From positions 1 through 36,649 of the forward strand of contig NZ_JALDTZ010000018.1 in the NCBI RefSeq assembly GCF_023109105.1: a stretch of 36,649 nucleotides of DNA, given 5' to 3'. The translations under genes were made by a program, and so were the position numbers. Below, in pieces: positions 10,575-19,538 of the stretch. The notes beneath the pieces are model-generated. The model ran no database searches, was not told the DNA's origin, and saw nothing but the letters and a program-made list of their open reading frames with translations. Numbering within the stretch: position 1 is the first letter of the stretch; each line of letters starts with the position of its first letter. This DNA comes from Streptococcus mitis (GTDB lineage: Bacteria; Bacillota; Bacilli; Lactobacillales; Streptococcaceae).

Positions 10575-10609
10575 AATATCCTTTTTATTGTTAGCTCTTA
10601 TAGCCAAAA

Positions 10610-11680
10610 TTATTTAAAAGCAATCTTACGTAAGATTGGATTCATTTTTAATTTTTCAATAAACAATACTGTTCTGAATTTTTTTCTGGCAAGTAGCTCT
10701 ATCGTCAACCTTCTAAATAATAAAGAAAATTTTTTATTCTTTAATAAATCACCATAAGAACCAATGATTTGATAAACCTCTCCGGAAAAAATTTCATCAA
10801 ATTGTTCATTTTCAATAATATTTTTTAATAGTTCTACTCTATAATTTTTTGTATTTTCTAAATTAGAAATTTGAAAGGTAGAACTTACAATAATTTTTGT
10901 TTTTATTTCTTTTAACAAAGTATAATCTTCTATATTAAATTTTTTCAATAGCTGTTTCAACTCATCAAGCTCATTTAGTTGAATTTCAATTCTATCGGGA
11001 TTAAATTCTGTTAAAGCAGAACCACTTCTACCAGCTATATAATTGTATAGACAAGGTTCAATAAATCGAATAGTTTCTAAATACTTATAAACTTGAAAAT
11101 TAAATAAGGTATCTTCCCCAATGGATTTTTTGGGAAACTCGATACCATGTTCCAAAATAAAATCTTTTTTATAAATTCTTGACCAAACATTGTACATCAT
11201 ATCTGTCCTAAAGAAATCAATAAAACTATTAATAAATTCCTCATGAGTTAATTTTCCTATTTTAGTATATCTATGTGTCCGACAAGATATTGTAGCCATA
11301 TCTTTTTCTTTTACTTCATTAAAACCAAAACATAAAATATCCCAATTATCATTTATATATGGAGCAAGCTCTATAAAAAAATCCTCTGCCAAATAGTCAT
11401 CTGGATCAACAAAATACAATAATTTCCCATTTGATAGAGATATCCCAAGGTTCCTAGCTGCTGCAACACCACTATTTTTTATATGCTTCACCTGAATATT
11501 AGAGAAATGCGATTGGAAGTCATCACAAATTCTTCCACTTGAATCAGTCGATCCGTCATTAATCAATATAATCTCATAGTCTACTAAAGTATTTTGTTTA
11601 AGTATAGAGTCCAAACATCTTCTTAGGTAAGCTTCAACATTATAAACAGGTATTATAATACTTAACGTTATATTATTCAT
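10610..11680 (-). CDS. Family 2 glycosyltransferase
   Basis: A 356-aa GT-A glycosyltransferase. The N-terminus (LSIIIPVYNVEAYLRRCLDSIL) and the DGSTD nucleotide-binding motif (42-46) are standard. The metal-binding region reads YFVDPDDYL (DPD at 92-94), and the segment KSIGEDTLFNFQVYKYL contains the ED catalytic-base motif. The C-terminal third is variable, AT-rich and uninformative about the acceptor. The start overlaps the preceding gene's stop by four bases (11677-11680), implying translational coupling. It should add one sugar to the repeat unit; donor unknown. Confidence 0.85.
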   Translation of the reverse strand: MNNITLSIIIPVYNVEAYLRRCLDSILKQNTLVDYEIILINDGSTDSSGRICDDFQSHFSNIQVKHIKNSGVAAARNLGISLSNGKLLYFVDPDDYLAEDFFIELAPYINDNWDILCFGFNEVKEKDMATISCRTHRYTKIGKLTHEEFINSFIDFFRTDMMYNVWSRIYKKDFILEHGIEFPKKSIGEDTLFNFQVYKYLETIRFIEPCLYNYIAGRSGSALTEFNPDRIEIQLNELDELKQLLKKFNIEDYTLLKEIKTKIIVSSTFQISNLENTKNYRVELLKNIIENEQFDEIFSGEVYQIIGSYGDLLKNKKFSLLFRRLTIELLARKKFRTVLFIEKLKMNPILRKIAFK

Positions 11681-12645
11681 TGATTTTTCATCCTTATCTT
11701 ATGAAGCATGAATTCCAAAGTCCATTTCTCTTTCTTAAATTTTTTCTGAATACTCCTCTTTATATGTTCCCAGTAAATTTTATTTTGAGTCATACTTTTG
11801 ATTTCTTCAACTGATAATTTATCACCATTAACTAGACGATTGGGAACCACATAAAATTGTTTATTTTCTAGAACTTCTGGACATTCAATATTCCTTTTTT
11901 GGAAATGAACGTATAGAGGTCGCGTTATCTCTATATTTCCTTTTTTTAACTCTATCGACTCTAGGCCTTTTAAGTCTGTCCAATAATAATATCTTCGTAC
12001 CTTTTTCTCACCATTACATCTAAAAGAAAAACAAGAAATATCTAAATCATGAAAGCAAGTTACTTGTAATTGATTCATCCGAGAGTATTCAAAAAGTTTC
12101 TGAACTCCTTCTTGCTCGTCAAAAATAAAATTTTTACTACTGCTATAAACATTTTGGTAGTCCAGTCGATAACTCATACCAACACCTGTTTTAAAAATAG
12201 TATTTACCTCTTTTATATTTTTGTATATCTGAAGGTGACCTAAAAGTCCATATCTATCATATTCTTTTGTAAAAAACTCATAATCTTCTAAAAATTGATA
12301 AATATCTCCTAATAAGATATCAGTATCACAAAAACCCCAATAATCATACCCAATTAGCTCATCTTCAAAAATTAACCCATAAGCTGGTTTATAATCACAC
12401 AGCTTATAGGGATTATCTAGCGAAATTTCAAAATTAAATTTTGATTGAATTTTCTTTTTTAAATCAGAAAAGCTCAATATATTAAAATGTATATTTCTTG
12501 CATTTAATAAAGAGAACTGCTCTATTGGTTGATCCGTAAAGATTTCAAAATCTATATTCTTATTTCTTCTAGCTGTCATTAAAAAATAAGGGAAAAATTT
12601 TGGGAATGCTCCAAAGTATGGAATAATGATTTTTATTTTTTTCAT
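11677..12645 (-). CDS. Putative glycosyltransferase, DUF6625-like
   Basis: A 322-aa protein with a GT-A-like layout: N-terminal IKIIIPYFGAFPKFFPYFL, then EIFTDQP, then KLCDYKPAYGLIFED (81-95), then WGFCDTDILLGDIYQF with a DTD (107-109) that is probably the metal-binding DXD. This order is typical of the DUF6625 proteins of capsule and exopolysaccharide loci, which are distantly GT8-like. No membrane segment is evident. It lies just after a 216-base AT-rich gap and overlaps the next gene. The donor and linkage cannot be inferred. Confidence 0.65.
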   Translation of the reverse strand: MKKIKIIIPYFGAFPKFFPYFLMTARRNKNIDFEIFTDQPIEQFSLLNARNIHFNILSFSDLKKKIQSKFNFEISLDNPYKLCDYKPAYGLIFEDELIGYDYWGFCDTDILLGDIYQFLEDYEFFTKEYDRYGLLGHLQIYKNIKEVNTIFKTGVGMSYRLDYQNVYSSSKNFIFDEQEGVQKLFEYSRMNQLQVTCFHDLDISCFSFRCNGEKKVRRYYYWTDLKGLESIELKKGNIEITRPLYVHFQKRNIECPEVLENKQFYVVPNRLVNGDKLSVEEIKSMTQNKIYWEHIKRSIQKKFKKEKWTLEFMLHKIRMKNQ

Positions 12646-12861
12646 TTATTTGAATCATCCTTATTTATTTTTTATATAATTATGAAAGAATTTTTAAAAT
12701 ATCATATTAACAAATCGCAGAAATTTACTTGAATAAATAAATTTTTTTGTTATTTTCTAAGAGATTTTTTAATATTAAAATTTAAAACTTAGCACAATTT
12801 TTAGTTGTTTCTTTATGTATGTGGAAAATCTCTAGAATAATTAATTTTTAAAGAGTTTCAA
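12646..12861. other. AT-rich intergenic gap within the capsule operon
   Basis: This is the longest gap inside the serotype-specific block, where neighbouring genes otherwise abut or overlap. It is extremely AT-rich, and I see no reading frame with a ribosome site, no convincing terminator and no recognisable repeat. It could be the scar of a deleted gene or a recombination junction. Confidence 0.5.
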
Positions 12862-13551
12862 CTAAGACCTTTTTTTTAAAATCTTAGCGGGTACACCACC
12901 AATAATAACATTGTCTGGGAAATGTTTCGTTACTACTGAGTTAGCGGCTACAATACACCCCGATCCTATACTTGATCCATCTAAGAATACTGCACCCGCC
13001 CCAATCCAGCAATTATTCCCAACAGAAATTCCTTTTCTATTGACACCTTGTTCTCTTATTAATTTATCAATATTATCATAATTATGATTTTCAGAGTGGA
13101 AGCGTACATTTTGGCCTGAAATTACATCATCTCCAATAGTTATTCCTCCTGCAGCGCCAAATAAACAAAATTCTGAGAATGAAGAATTTTTTCCAATACT
13201 TAGACCTTTACCCATATTATTTATTGAGCCAGTTCCTATAATCTGGGAATAATCACCTATTTTTACATAATCCGCAAGTTGTACACCATTTTCTGATAGC
13301 GCATCTATCACTACATAGTGACCAATTCTTACATTATTTCCAATATATAATTTATGTTTGGCAGAAATAGAAACACCATTACCTATAAAAAAACGATTCC
13401 CTCTTTTACCAAATCCTATACTACGAATTACACCTTTTATTAAACCTAAACTATAAATAATTCCTTTTTTCATAACGTAATTTATTGGAACATCTGGGTG
13501 AATTTCAATATCTCTTCCAGTGATTATTTTAACTATTCTTTTTATATTCAT
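12862..13551 (-). CDS. Hexapeptide-repeat O-acyltransferase (probably O-acetyltransferase)
   Basis: A 229-aa left-handed beta-helix protein. Imperfect hexapeptide repeats run from about residue 50 to 215 (for example IGNNVRIG, VKIGDYSQI, ITIGDDVISG, ISVGNNCWIG). The segment VRFHSENHNYDN carries the conserved His of the xenobiotic/maltose acetyltransferase type. The C-terminal coil GAGAVFLDGSSIGSGCIVAANSVV... ending in GGVPAKILKKR is also typical. It most likely O-acetylates a sugar of the repeat unit in the cytoplasm; the position is unknown. Its start overlaps the preceding glycosyltransferase by 23 bases. Confidence 0.85.
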   Translation of the reverse strand: MNIKRIVKIITGRDIEIHPDVPINYVMKKGIIYSLGLIKGVIRSIGFGKRGNRFFIGNGVSISAKHKLYIGNNVRIGHYVVIDALSENGVQLADYVKIGDYSQIIGTGSINNMGKGLSIGKNSSFSEFCLFGAAGGITIGDDVISGQNVRFHSENHNYDNIDKLIREQGVNRKGISVGNNCWIGAGAVFLDGSSIGSGCIVAANSVVTKHFPDNVIIGGVPAKILKKRS

Positions 13552-14812
13552 TTATTATTCTTTCATAATATTTTTTTACTTCAACCATATGATCTTCCAT
13601 AGTATTTATAGCTTGTTCTTCATATTCAATACTTTTTATTTTGTATAATAAATCTTGTTTGTCTCGGAATACATACGATTCTGAAAGTAAATCTTTAGAA
13701 CCCACATTCTCGCTAACAAATACCTTCACACCGTACGATAACGCTTCTATCGTAATAAGACCAAATGTTTCTTTCCAATTACTAGGTACGATAAGAATAT
13801 CTATATCAGAGTATATCGAATCAATATTTTTTTGTGTGAAATATCCATTTTGTTGAATATAGGTAGGACACTCTCCATTAGGTAAATGACCGTAGGTTTT
13901 TATTTCATATTTTTCTTTATCAATATCATTTACAAAATCGATAAAATCAAAATAACCTTTATAATCTTCATCTGGACCAATATAGGCTATTACACTTTTA
14001 TTACGATTTTTTCTAATTACATTTCGTTTTCGAATATTACTATTAGAAATAGAAATAATTTCTTCTGTTTGGGGAAGAACTCCGTTTTTTATATAAACAT
14101 CCCTTGCTAAACTACTATTAAATAAATAAGCATCAATTAAATTAAATATTTCTTTATAATATGATCGGATATCTCTATAATTAACAAGCTCTTTTCTCTC
14201 AGAAACTTCTATAGTGCTCCTAGATTTTAGACTTTTTCTTAATACTCTCAATACTCTCCTAATTGTTGGATAAAAGGGAACTTGAAAAAAACGAAGTTTT
14301 TTTACACTGAGAGCATTTGAAGACATTATATTCCAGGATATATTAGTATTATTCTCACTATAATCTACTCCGTTAAAGAAAAAATTGGGGACTGGTGCCA
14401 ATCCATAATAGTCATGACTAGTAAAAAATATCTTTATACCTAATTCATGGGCAGATTCAAAAAATTCTTTATGTATTCCCATTAATGAGTGTACATGAAT
14501 TATATCTGGATTAATTTTTTGTAGAAAATTATAATATACTCTTTTATCACATTTTTTCATAAATGAATCCGGCTCTGTAAAACCACCAAATATTGCTAAT
14601 GGCAAACTATTTATTAATTCGTAACAATCAAAACCTCTTGATTTTGTAGATTTTATAACTAAATCATGCGAAAAAATTTTAATACTACCCGGATAAAGTG
14701 CTATTACTTCATATCCTGATTCAACCTGCTGATTCATTAAATCTTCTGCATACTTAACAAGTCCACCTGTACGTAATGGCTGAAAACCTAAAGTATAATG
14801 TAAAATTTTCAT
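13529..14812 (-). CDS. Family 4 glycosyltransferase
   Basis: A 427-aa GT-B retaining glycosyltransferase. The N-terminus (MKILHYTLGFQPLRTGGLVK) has the typical beta strand followed by the GG loop. The C-terminal domain has IAYIGPDEDYKGYFDFIDF and the donor-binding stretch VPSNWKETFGLITIEALSYG, containing the family E-x7-E. It overlaps wchF by four bases (14809-14812) and so probably acts next in the pathway, adding the third sugar to Rha-Glc-PP-undecaprenol. In related oral-streptococcal loci this position holds an alpha-galactosyl or alpha-GalNAc transferase. That comparison is inference from position, not from sequence identity. Confidence 0.85.
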   Translation of the reverse strand: MKILHYTLGFQPLRTGGLVKYAEDLMNQQVESGYEVIALYPGSIKIFSHDLVIKSTKSRGFDCYELINSLPLAIFGGFTEPDSFMKKCDKRVYYNFLQKINPDIIHVHSLMGIHKEFFESAHELGIKIFFTSHDYYGLAPVPNFFFNGVDYSENNTNISWNIMSSNALSVKKLRFFQVPFYPTIRRVLRVLRKSLKSRSTIEVSERKELVNYRDIRSYYKEIFNLIDAYLFNSSLARDVYIKNGVLPQTEEIISISNSNIRKRNVIRKNRNKSVIAYIGPDEDYKGYFDFIDFVNDIDKEKYEIKTYGHLPNGECPTYIQQNGYFTQKNIDSIYSDIDILIVPSNWKETFGLITIEALSYGVKVFVSENVGSKDLLSESYVFRDKQDLLYKIKSIEYEEQAINTMEDHMVEVKKYYERIINEYKKNS

Positions 14813-15981
14813 TTAATAAATACTTCCTCGTAATCTGATACAATCTTTTCCCATGTGAAAGCTGAGAGGATTCTTTTGCTTGAGTTAAAATCCAAGTCAG
14901 CTATCGTTGCCTGATCAAATCCTTCTACTTCCTCAATGACGCGTGCCAACTCGTCTTTTTCCCAATAAATAGCCCCGTCTTCACCAACCTCACGGTTAAA
15001 GCCAACATCTAGCAATAAATTCAGTTTAGTTGATGCCAGAGCTTCTAAAAGCGAAGGATTGGTTCCCCCAACTTCATGACCATGGAAATAAGCAAAGGCA
15101 TTTTCACGAATGTACTTGAGCAATTCTTGGTCATAGACTGTACCAACAAATTTAACCCTAGGATCTTTGTCAAAACCAGTATCCTGTAACAACTGATCGT
15201 AAAAATTATTCTGCTCCACATTTGTGATGAGGACAAAGTCCTTCTTGGACTTGGACTTGATAAATTCACGAATCATGGTTTCGTAGTTGTTTTCAGGAAC
15301 AAATCGCCCCACCACTAGATAATAGCCATTTTCGCTAACACCTTTTTCCTGATACCAGTTCCGAACCTTGGCATCTTCAGCCTTCAGGCTTGAAGGAGCA
15401 GTGTCTGTCCCATAGGCAATATAGGTGGTCTTTGGTTGATACTGTTTATAGTCCTCTTGAATATATTGTTCGATATTTTTGCTATCACATACCAATAAAT
15501 CCGTATGCTTGACCATGAGTTGCTCTGAGAATTTCCAGTACTTACGAACTGGCAGGCTCCATTTTGCTCTCAACCATTCATGCCCATCGGGATTCACAAG
15601 TAGACTTCCTCCGATCGCACGAATTTTTTTCTTGAGTCCAGAAATAAACGGCCCGATGCGACAAGCTAGAATGTAAAAAATGGGAGCCTCGTCCTTGTTT
15701 TCCTTAGCCAATTCAATAGCCTTATTGACCGCTGCAATATCGTAAGCGATAGCACGAGCCGGCCCAATATTAGGCACATCAATATTGAAACAAATGGCCC
15801 CATTATGCTCAAATTGGTCATCCATGATGCCTGATTTAGCTGAATTTTCACGCATACAAGCTACATAGTATTGTATGTTGCTGTCTTTTTGATATTCGGT
15901 TAATTTTTCTACAAAGGTTTCAAAGCCTCCATACTTTGCAGGAATCCCTTTGGAACCAATGATATAAACTGACTGTTTCAT
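14809..15981 (-). CDS. wchF: Rhamnosyltransferase acting on lipid-linked glucose
   Basis: A 390-aa protein with an N-terminal DUF1972 domain (SVYIIGSKGIPAKYGGFETF) and a C-terminal GT1 domain containing GHEVGGTNPSLLEALAS with the E-x7-E motif. WchF (Cps2T in type 2) adds L-rhamnose beta-1,4 to the glucose placed by WchA. I chose the ATG at 15981 because MKQSVYIIGSKG is the conserved start and AGGAG lies five bases upstream; a nine-residue longer form to 16008 has no conserved residues. It follows wchA directly, and the rml genes at the end of the operon provide its donor. Confidence 0.9.
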   Translation of the reverse strand: MKQSVYIIGSKGIPAKYGGFETFVEKLTEYQKDSNIQYYVACMRENSAKSGIMDDQFEHNGAICFNIDVPNIGPARAIAYDIAAVNKAIELAKENKDEAPIFYILACRIGPFISGLKKKIRAIGGSLLVNPDGHEWLRAKWSLPVRKYWKFSEQLMVKHTDLLVCDSKNIEQYIQEDYKQYQPKTTYIAYGTDTAPSSLKAEDAKVRNWYQEKGVSENGYYLVVGRFVPENNYETMIREFIKSKSKKDFVLITNVEQNNFYDQLLQDTGFDKDPRVKFVGTVYDQELLKYIRENAFAYFHGHEVGGTNPSLLEALASTKLNLLLDVGFNREVGEDGAIYWEKDELARVIEEVEGFDQATIADLDFNSSKRILSAFTWEKIVSDYEEVFIK

Positions 15982-16011
15982 TTCACTCCTAACAAGATGG
16001 AAGGGCAAAAA

Positions 16012-17361
16012 TCACTTTGCCCCATCTCTCATAACTACAACTTTAATTGTTTTCAATAAAATTTCAATATCTTTCCAAATTGTCCACCCATCTATATAGG
16101 CAACATCTAACTTAACAACATCATCAAAATTCTTAATTTCACTTCTACCACTAATCTGCCAAAGACCTGTGATTCCAGGTTTAAAACTTAGACGACGTTT
16201 TTGTTCCGGTGTATACGTCATATACTCATCTAAGGTTGGTGGTCTAGTACCAACTAAACTCATATCACCTTTTAGAACATTCCAAAATTGTGGCAATTCA
16301 TCTAGACTCGTTTTTCTAATAAAATGCCCAATCTTTGTAATTCGTGGATCGTTTTCAATCTTAAACATTCCACCCTGCATCTGATTCTGACTCATCAAGT
16401 CCTTCTTGATTTCCTCCGCATCTACTCTCATAGAACGGAATTTATAAAATTTAAATACTCGGCCATTTCTACCAATCCTATCTTGGATAAAAATAGCAGG
16501 GCCTCCATCTCTTTTTATCAGAGGAACAAGAAAAATAGACACCAGACCACAAATAATCAGACCAACCAAGGAGCCAATAATATCTATAGAACGTTTAAGA
16601 GCAATATCACTTGAACGATAGAAGGTTGTGGAAAAATTAACAACACTAGAGTTCCCAAAACGTTGAATCGCTTTTTCACTATTGGTTACAAATTCTAACG
16701 CCGCTATATTGACAGCTACTGGCAACCCCATCATTTCAAATTGAGAAACAAAATCTGCAATTAAAAAATTTTCACTTGGGAGATTAATCACCACTTGATC
16801 TACTACTGATCTCGTAGCATAGGTTACTAAGTTATCCAACGTAACGATTGTAAAATTAGAAGATTCAGATTGCTCACCATCTACAATACAAACAGCTGAA
16901 ACATAGCCATACTCATAAGCAGAAAGTTGCTGTAGTACTCTCTCAACTCGTGAACGTGTGGTCACTAGCAAGATTCGCTGAGTATATTTTTTTTTGCGAG
17001 ACAAGAACTTCCAAAGCTTACGAATAAAGAGATTAAGTACTAGGATAAAAAGCGTATTTACCTCTACAATCCATAATAAATTGTAGATGCTTAAATAAGG
17101 TAAGTCGGGTGCTAACAATGGAAAAACAACAAGAGCTAATAACAGGTATACCAATTCGTACTTTATTGTCTGTATCAGCTCTTCTGCTATACTCCGATAT
17201 TTAAAATTCTTACTATAATCACTGACATAGTAAGACATGACATGAACAACCATTAGAAATAGTACATGTTCATGAATATCCAATACAAAAGGTAACAGAT
17301 AAATTGGAAACAGTTGTATTATGAGAATCTCTAATTTTCGAATATTTGATACTTCTCTCAA
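16012..17361 (-). CDS. wchA: Undecaprenyl-phosphate glucose-1-phosphate transferase (initiating enzyme)
   Basis: A polyprenyl-phosphate hexose-1-phosphate transferase of 449 aa that starts the repeat unit by moving Glc-1-P from UDP-Glc to undecaprenyl phosphate. The N-terminal half has about four membrane helices. A further helix near residue 270-290 precedes the catalytic domain, which shows FKFYKFRSMRVDAEE, RKTSLDELPQFWNVLKGDMS, LVGTRPP and KPGITGLWQISGR. The start codon is TTG (17359-17361), set by a strong AGGAGG six bases upstream. It is 23 bases after wze and is the first gene of the polymer-specific part. Confidence 0.94.
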   Translation of the reverse strand: MREVSNIRKLEILIIQLFPIYLLPFVLDIHEHVLFLMVVHVMSYYVSDYSKNFKYRSIAEELIQTIKYELVYLLLALVVFPLLAPDLPYLSIYNLLWIVEVNTLFILVLNLFIRKLWKFLSRKKKYTQRILLVTTRSRVERVLQQLSAYEYGYVSAVCIVDGEQSESSNFTIVTLDNLVTYATRSVVDQVVINLPSENFLIADFVSQFEMMGLPVAVNIAALEFVTNSEKAIQRFGNSSVVNFSTTFYRSSDIALKRSIDIIGSLVGLIICGLVSIFLVPLIKRDGGPAIFIQDRIGRNGRVFKFYKFRSMRVDAEEIKKDLMSQNQMQGGMFKIENDPRITKIGHFIRKTSLDELPQFWNVLKGDMSLVGTRPPTLDEYMTYTPEQKRRLSFKPGITGLWQISGRSEIKNFDDVVKLDVAYIDGWTIWKDIEILLKTIKVVVMRDGAK

Positions 17362-17384
17362 AACTACCTCCTAGGTAACTCTAC

Positions 17385-18089
17385 CTACTTCTTTTTCCCA
17401 TAATTTCCATAGGAACCATAGGCTCCATAGCCACCATAAGCTCCGTATTTTTCAACTTCCGTATTAAATTTATTTAGAACTACACCTAAAAATGGAGTTC
17501 CTGTTTGTTCTAACTGTTCCTTCGCCTTTAAGACATCACGTCGTTTTGTCTCTCCAGCTGCTGTTACTAAGATAGAAGCGTCACATTTTTGTGTAATGAT
17601 AGCAGCGTCAATGACAATCCCAATCGGTGCAGTATCCACAATGACATAGTCAAAATACTTACGCAAAGTATCAATCATGGTATGGAAATTTTCACTCTGC
17701 AGGAGGGCTGTTGGATTAGGTGACACTGGACCTGCCTGAATAACAAATAGATTTTCAACATTTGTATCACAAAGTCCATGAGAAAGGTCTGTTGTCCCTG
17801 CCAAAAAGTCAGTCAATCCAGTAATTTTTTCTCTTGACTTGAAGACCCCAGACATAACTGAATTACGGATATCCGCATCTACTAGTAATGTTTTATAGCC
17901 TGCACGCGCGAAAGCCCAGGCGATATTAGTTGACGTTGTAGATTTTCCTTCACCAGGTCTGACAGATGAGATGGCAAGAACTTTCAAATTATCACCACTC
18001 AATTGAATATTGGTGCGCAAAGCATTATAGTGTTCTTCAGCTTTTTTAGCAAAATCTAAACGCTTTTGTGCGATTTCTAATGTTGGCAT
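17385..18089 (-). CDS. wze: Autophosphorylating tyrosine kinase of capsule assembly
   Basis: A BY-kinase of 234 aa (CpsD). Walker A is RPGEGKST (44-51), Walker A' is LLVDADIR (68-75) and Walker B is VIVDTAP (149-155). The C-terminal tail, residues 215-230, has a tyrosine every third residue (six in all, in YGAYGGYGAYG-type repeats). These are the autophosphorylation sites removed by Wzh. The membrane activator is the separate protein Wzd, as in all Gram-positive systems. The complex controls chain length and coordinates capsule with cell division. A good GGGAG site precedes the ATG. Confidence 0.96.
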   Translation of the reverse strand: MPTLEIAQKRLDFAKKAEEHYNALRTNIQLSGDNLKVLAISSVRPGEGKSTTSTNIAWAFARAGYKTLLVDADIRNSVMSGVFKSREKITGLTDFLAGTTDLSHGLCDTNVENLFVIQAGPVSPNPTALLQSENFHTMIDTLRKYFDYVIVDTAPIGIVIDAAIITQKCDASILVTAAGETKRRDVLKAKEQLEQTGTPFLGVVLNKFNTEVEKYGAYGGYGAYGSYGNYGKKK

Positions 18090-18099
18090 GTCTTCTCCC

Positions 18100-18792
18100 T
18101 TACTTTAACTTATCCAAATCTGGAACAATTCCTAAAAGTGCAACCTGCATGACTTCTTCGACATCTTCTGGTCGTTTGACACGATCGTCAAATAATTCAA
18201 GCAATAAGACTGAAACAACCATCACTGCACCACCTACTAGGAAAGCAAGCGCAGTATTTCGACGAATATTAGGTGATGAAGGTGTTAGTGCTGGTCTTGC
18301 TTCCTCTAGTGTTGTCACATCAGATACTCGAGTTACAGAAATGATTTTTTCAGCAGCCACTTCGCGAAGAGCATTTGCGATACGGCTGGCCTCTTCTGGT
18401 TGGGAATTTTTTACAGCAATTGACACGATACGAGTATCTACAGGTACTGTTACCTGAATCTTCTTGCTTAATTCCTTAACTGTCTTCTCTAGTTTAAGAT
18501 TTGAAATGACTTTCTCCAGTACATCTTGAGAAAGGATAATTTCCTTATAGTCTTTTACTAGATAGCTACCGGCTTGCAAATCCTGGTTGGTCAACCCTGC
18601 TTTTTCCGATTGATTTCGATTGACCACGTAAATACGTGTCGTACTCGAATACTCAGGCGTAAGAACAAAACTGCTTACACCGAAAGCTAAGACAGCTGCT
18701 ACAATCGCAGTTAGGATAATAGCGATTTTTTTCTTCCAAAGGATTTTAAATAATTGAACAACGTCAATTCCGATTTCTTTATTTTCTTTCAT
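18100..18792 (-). CDS. wzd: Capsule chain-length / kinase-activating membrane protein
   Basis: A Wzz-like co-polymerase of 230 aa (CpsC). It has a cytoplasmic N-terminus, a first membrane helix at about 23-45, an extracellular Wzz domain and a second helix at about 180-200. The short cytoplasmic C-terminus ([20 protein letters not shown]) docks on and activates Wze. The Pro-rich stretch [11 protein letters not shown] before the second helix is the usual PxxPxxP-like element. It lies between wzh and wze with gaps of only 8 and 10 bases. Confidence 0.95.
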   Translation of the reverse strand: MKENKEIGIDVVQLFKILWKKKIAIILTAIVAAVLAFGVSSFVLTPEYSSTTRIYVVNRNQSEKAGLTNQDLQAGSYLVKDYKEIILSQDVLEKVISNLKLEKTVKELSKKIQVTVPVDTRIVSIAVKNSQPEEASRIANALREVAAEKIISVTRVSDVTTLEEARPALTPSSPNIRRNTALAFLVGGAVMVVSVLLLELFDDRVKRPEDVEEVMQVALLGIVPDLDKLK

Positions 18793-18800
18793 GTCAACTC

Positions 18801-19532
18801 CTAAATAATTTGATCAGCTAAGATGAGGCGAGGATTTTCGATAAATAATTCTCTCGCCTTGCTTTCACCGTATTGTTTTGAGACGATCTCGTAAGCTTCT
18901 TTCATGTATGGTGGTCTTTGGTCTAAATTATGCATATCACTTGCAACAAAATGTACCAAATCACGCTCTAGAAAATAGCGAGCTCGTTTCTTCATAAATT
19001 TATATTTATCCCCAAATAACTTTGGTTTTAAAATGCTTGAACTATTGATTTGAGTGTAGCAACCCATATCAATCAACTCTTTCACCCGTTTTTCGTTATT
19101 CTCTAATTCATGGTAACGTTCAATGTGGGCAACTACAGGCGTTAGCCCAAGCATGAGAAGATTGCTCAAAGCAGTATGGATTTCTCGATAAGGAGTAGCC
19201 ATACTAAACTCAATGAGAGCATAGCGTGTCCCATTAAGACTTGGAATAACCTGTTTTTCTAACTTCTCAAGCACATCATGGGTATAATAAATTTCTGCCC
19301 CATAGAGAATGGTCAAGTCTGGAGCCACTTCCTTGGCTAGCTCCTTAACTTCTTGGAAGTTTGTCTCTATTGTCTCCTCAGGAGTTTCAAACATCCCTTT
19401 TCGTCTATGCGATGTCGATACAATAGTCCTTACCCCTTGCCTATAGGCTTCTGTTAAAAGCGCCTTGCTTTCTTGCTTAGATTTCGGACCATCATCCACA
19501 CCAAATACAATATGCGAATGAATATCAATCAT
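18801..19532 (-). CDS. wzh: Manganese-dependent protein-tyrosine phosphatase of the PHP family
   Basis: A PHP-fold phosphatase of 243 aa (CpsB) that dephosphorylates the Wze tyrosine cluster. The metal-binding motif [14 protein letters not shown] (H5, H7, D14) opens the protein. Other metal-ligand positions are seen in [20 protein letters not shown] and [14 protein letters not shown]. It is full length and sits in the invariant wzg-wzh-wzd-wze order. Confidence 0.96.
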   Translation of the reverse strand: MIDIHSHIVFGVDDGPKSKQESKALLTEAYRQGVRTIVSTSHRRKGMFETPEETIETNFQEVKELAKEVAPDLTILYGAEIYYTHDVLEKLEKQVIPSLNGTRYALIEFSMATPYREIHTALSNLLMLGLTPVVAHIERYHELENNEKRVKELIDMGCYTQINSSSILKPKLFGDKYKFMKKRARYFLERDLVHFVASDMHNLDQRPPYMKEAYEIVSKQYGESKARELFIENPRLILADQII

Positions 19533-19538
19533 TTTGTC

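Noticed and set aside
15981..16008. Longer wchF starting at 16008
   Set aside because: The extra nine residues are not part of the conserved DUF1972 start, while AGGAG is correctly spaced from the ATG at 15981.
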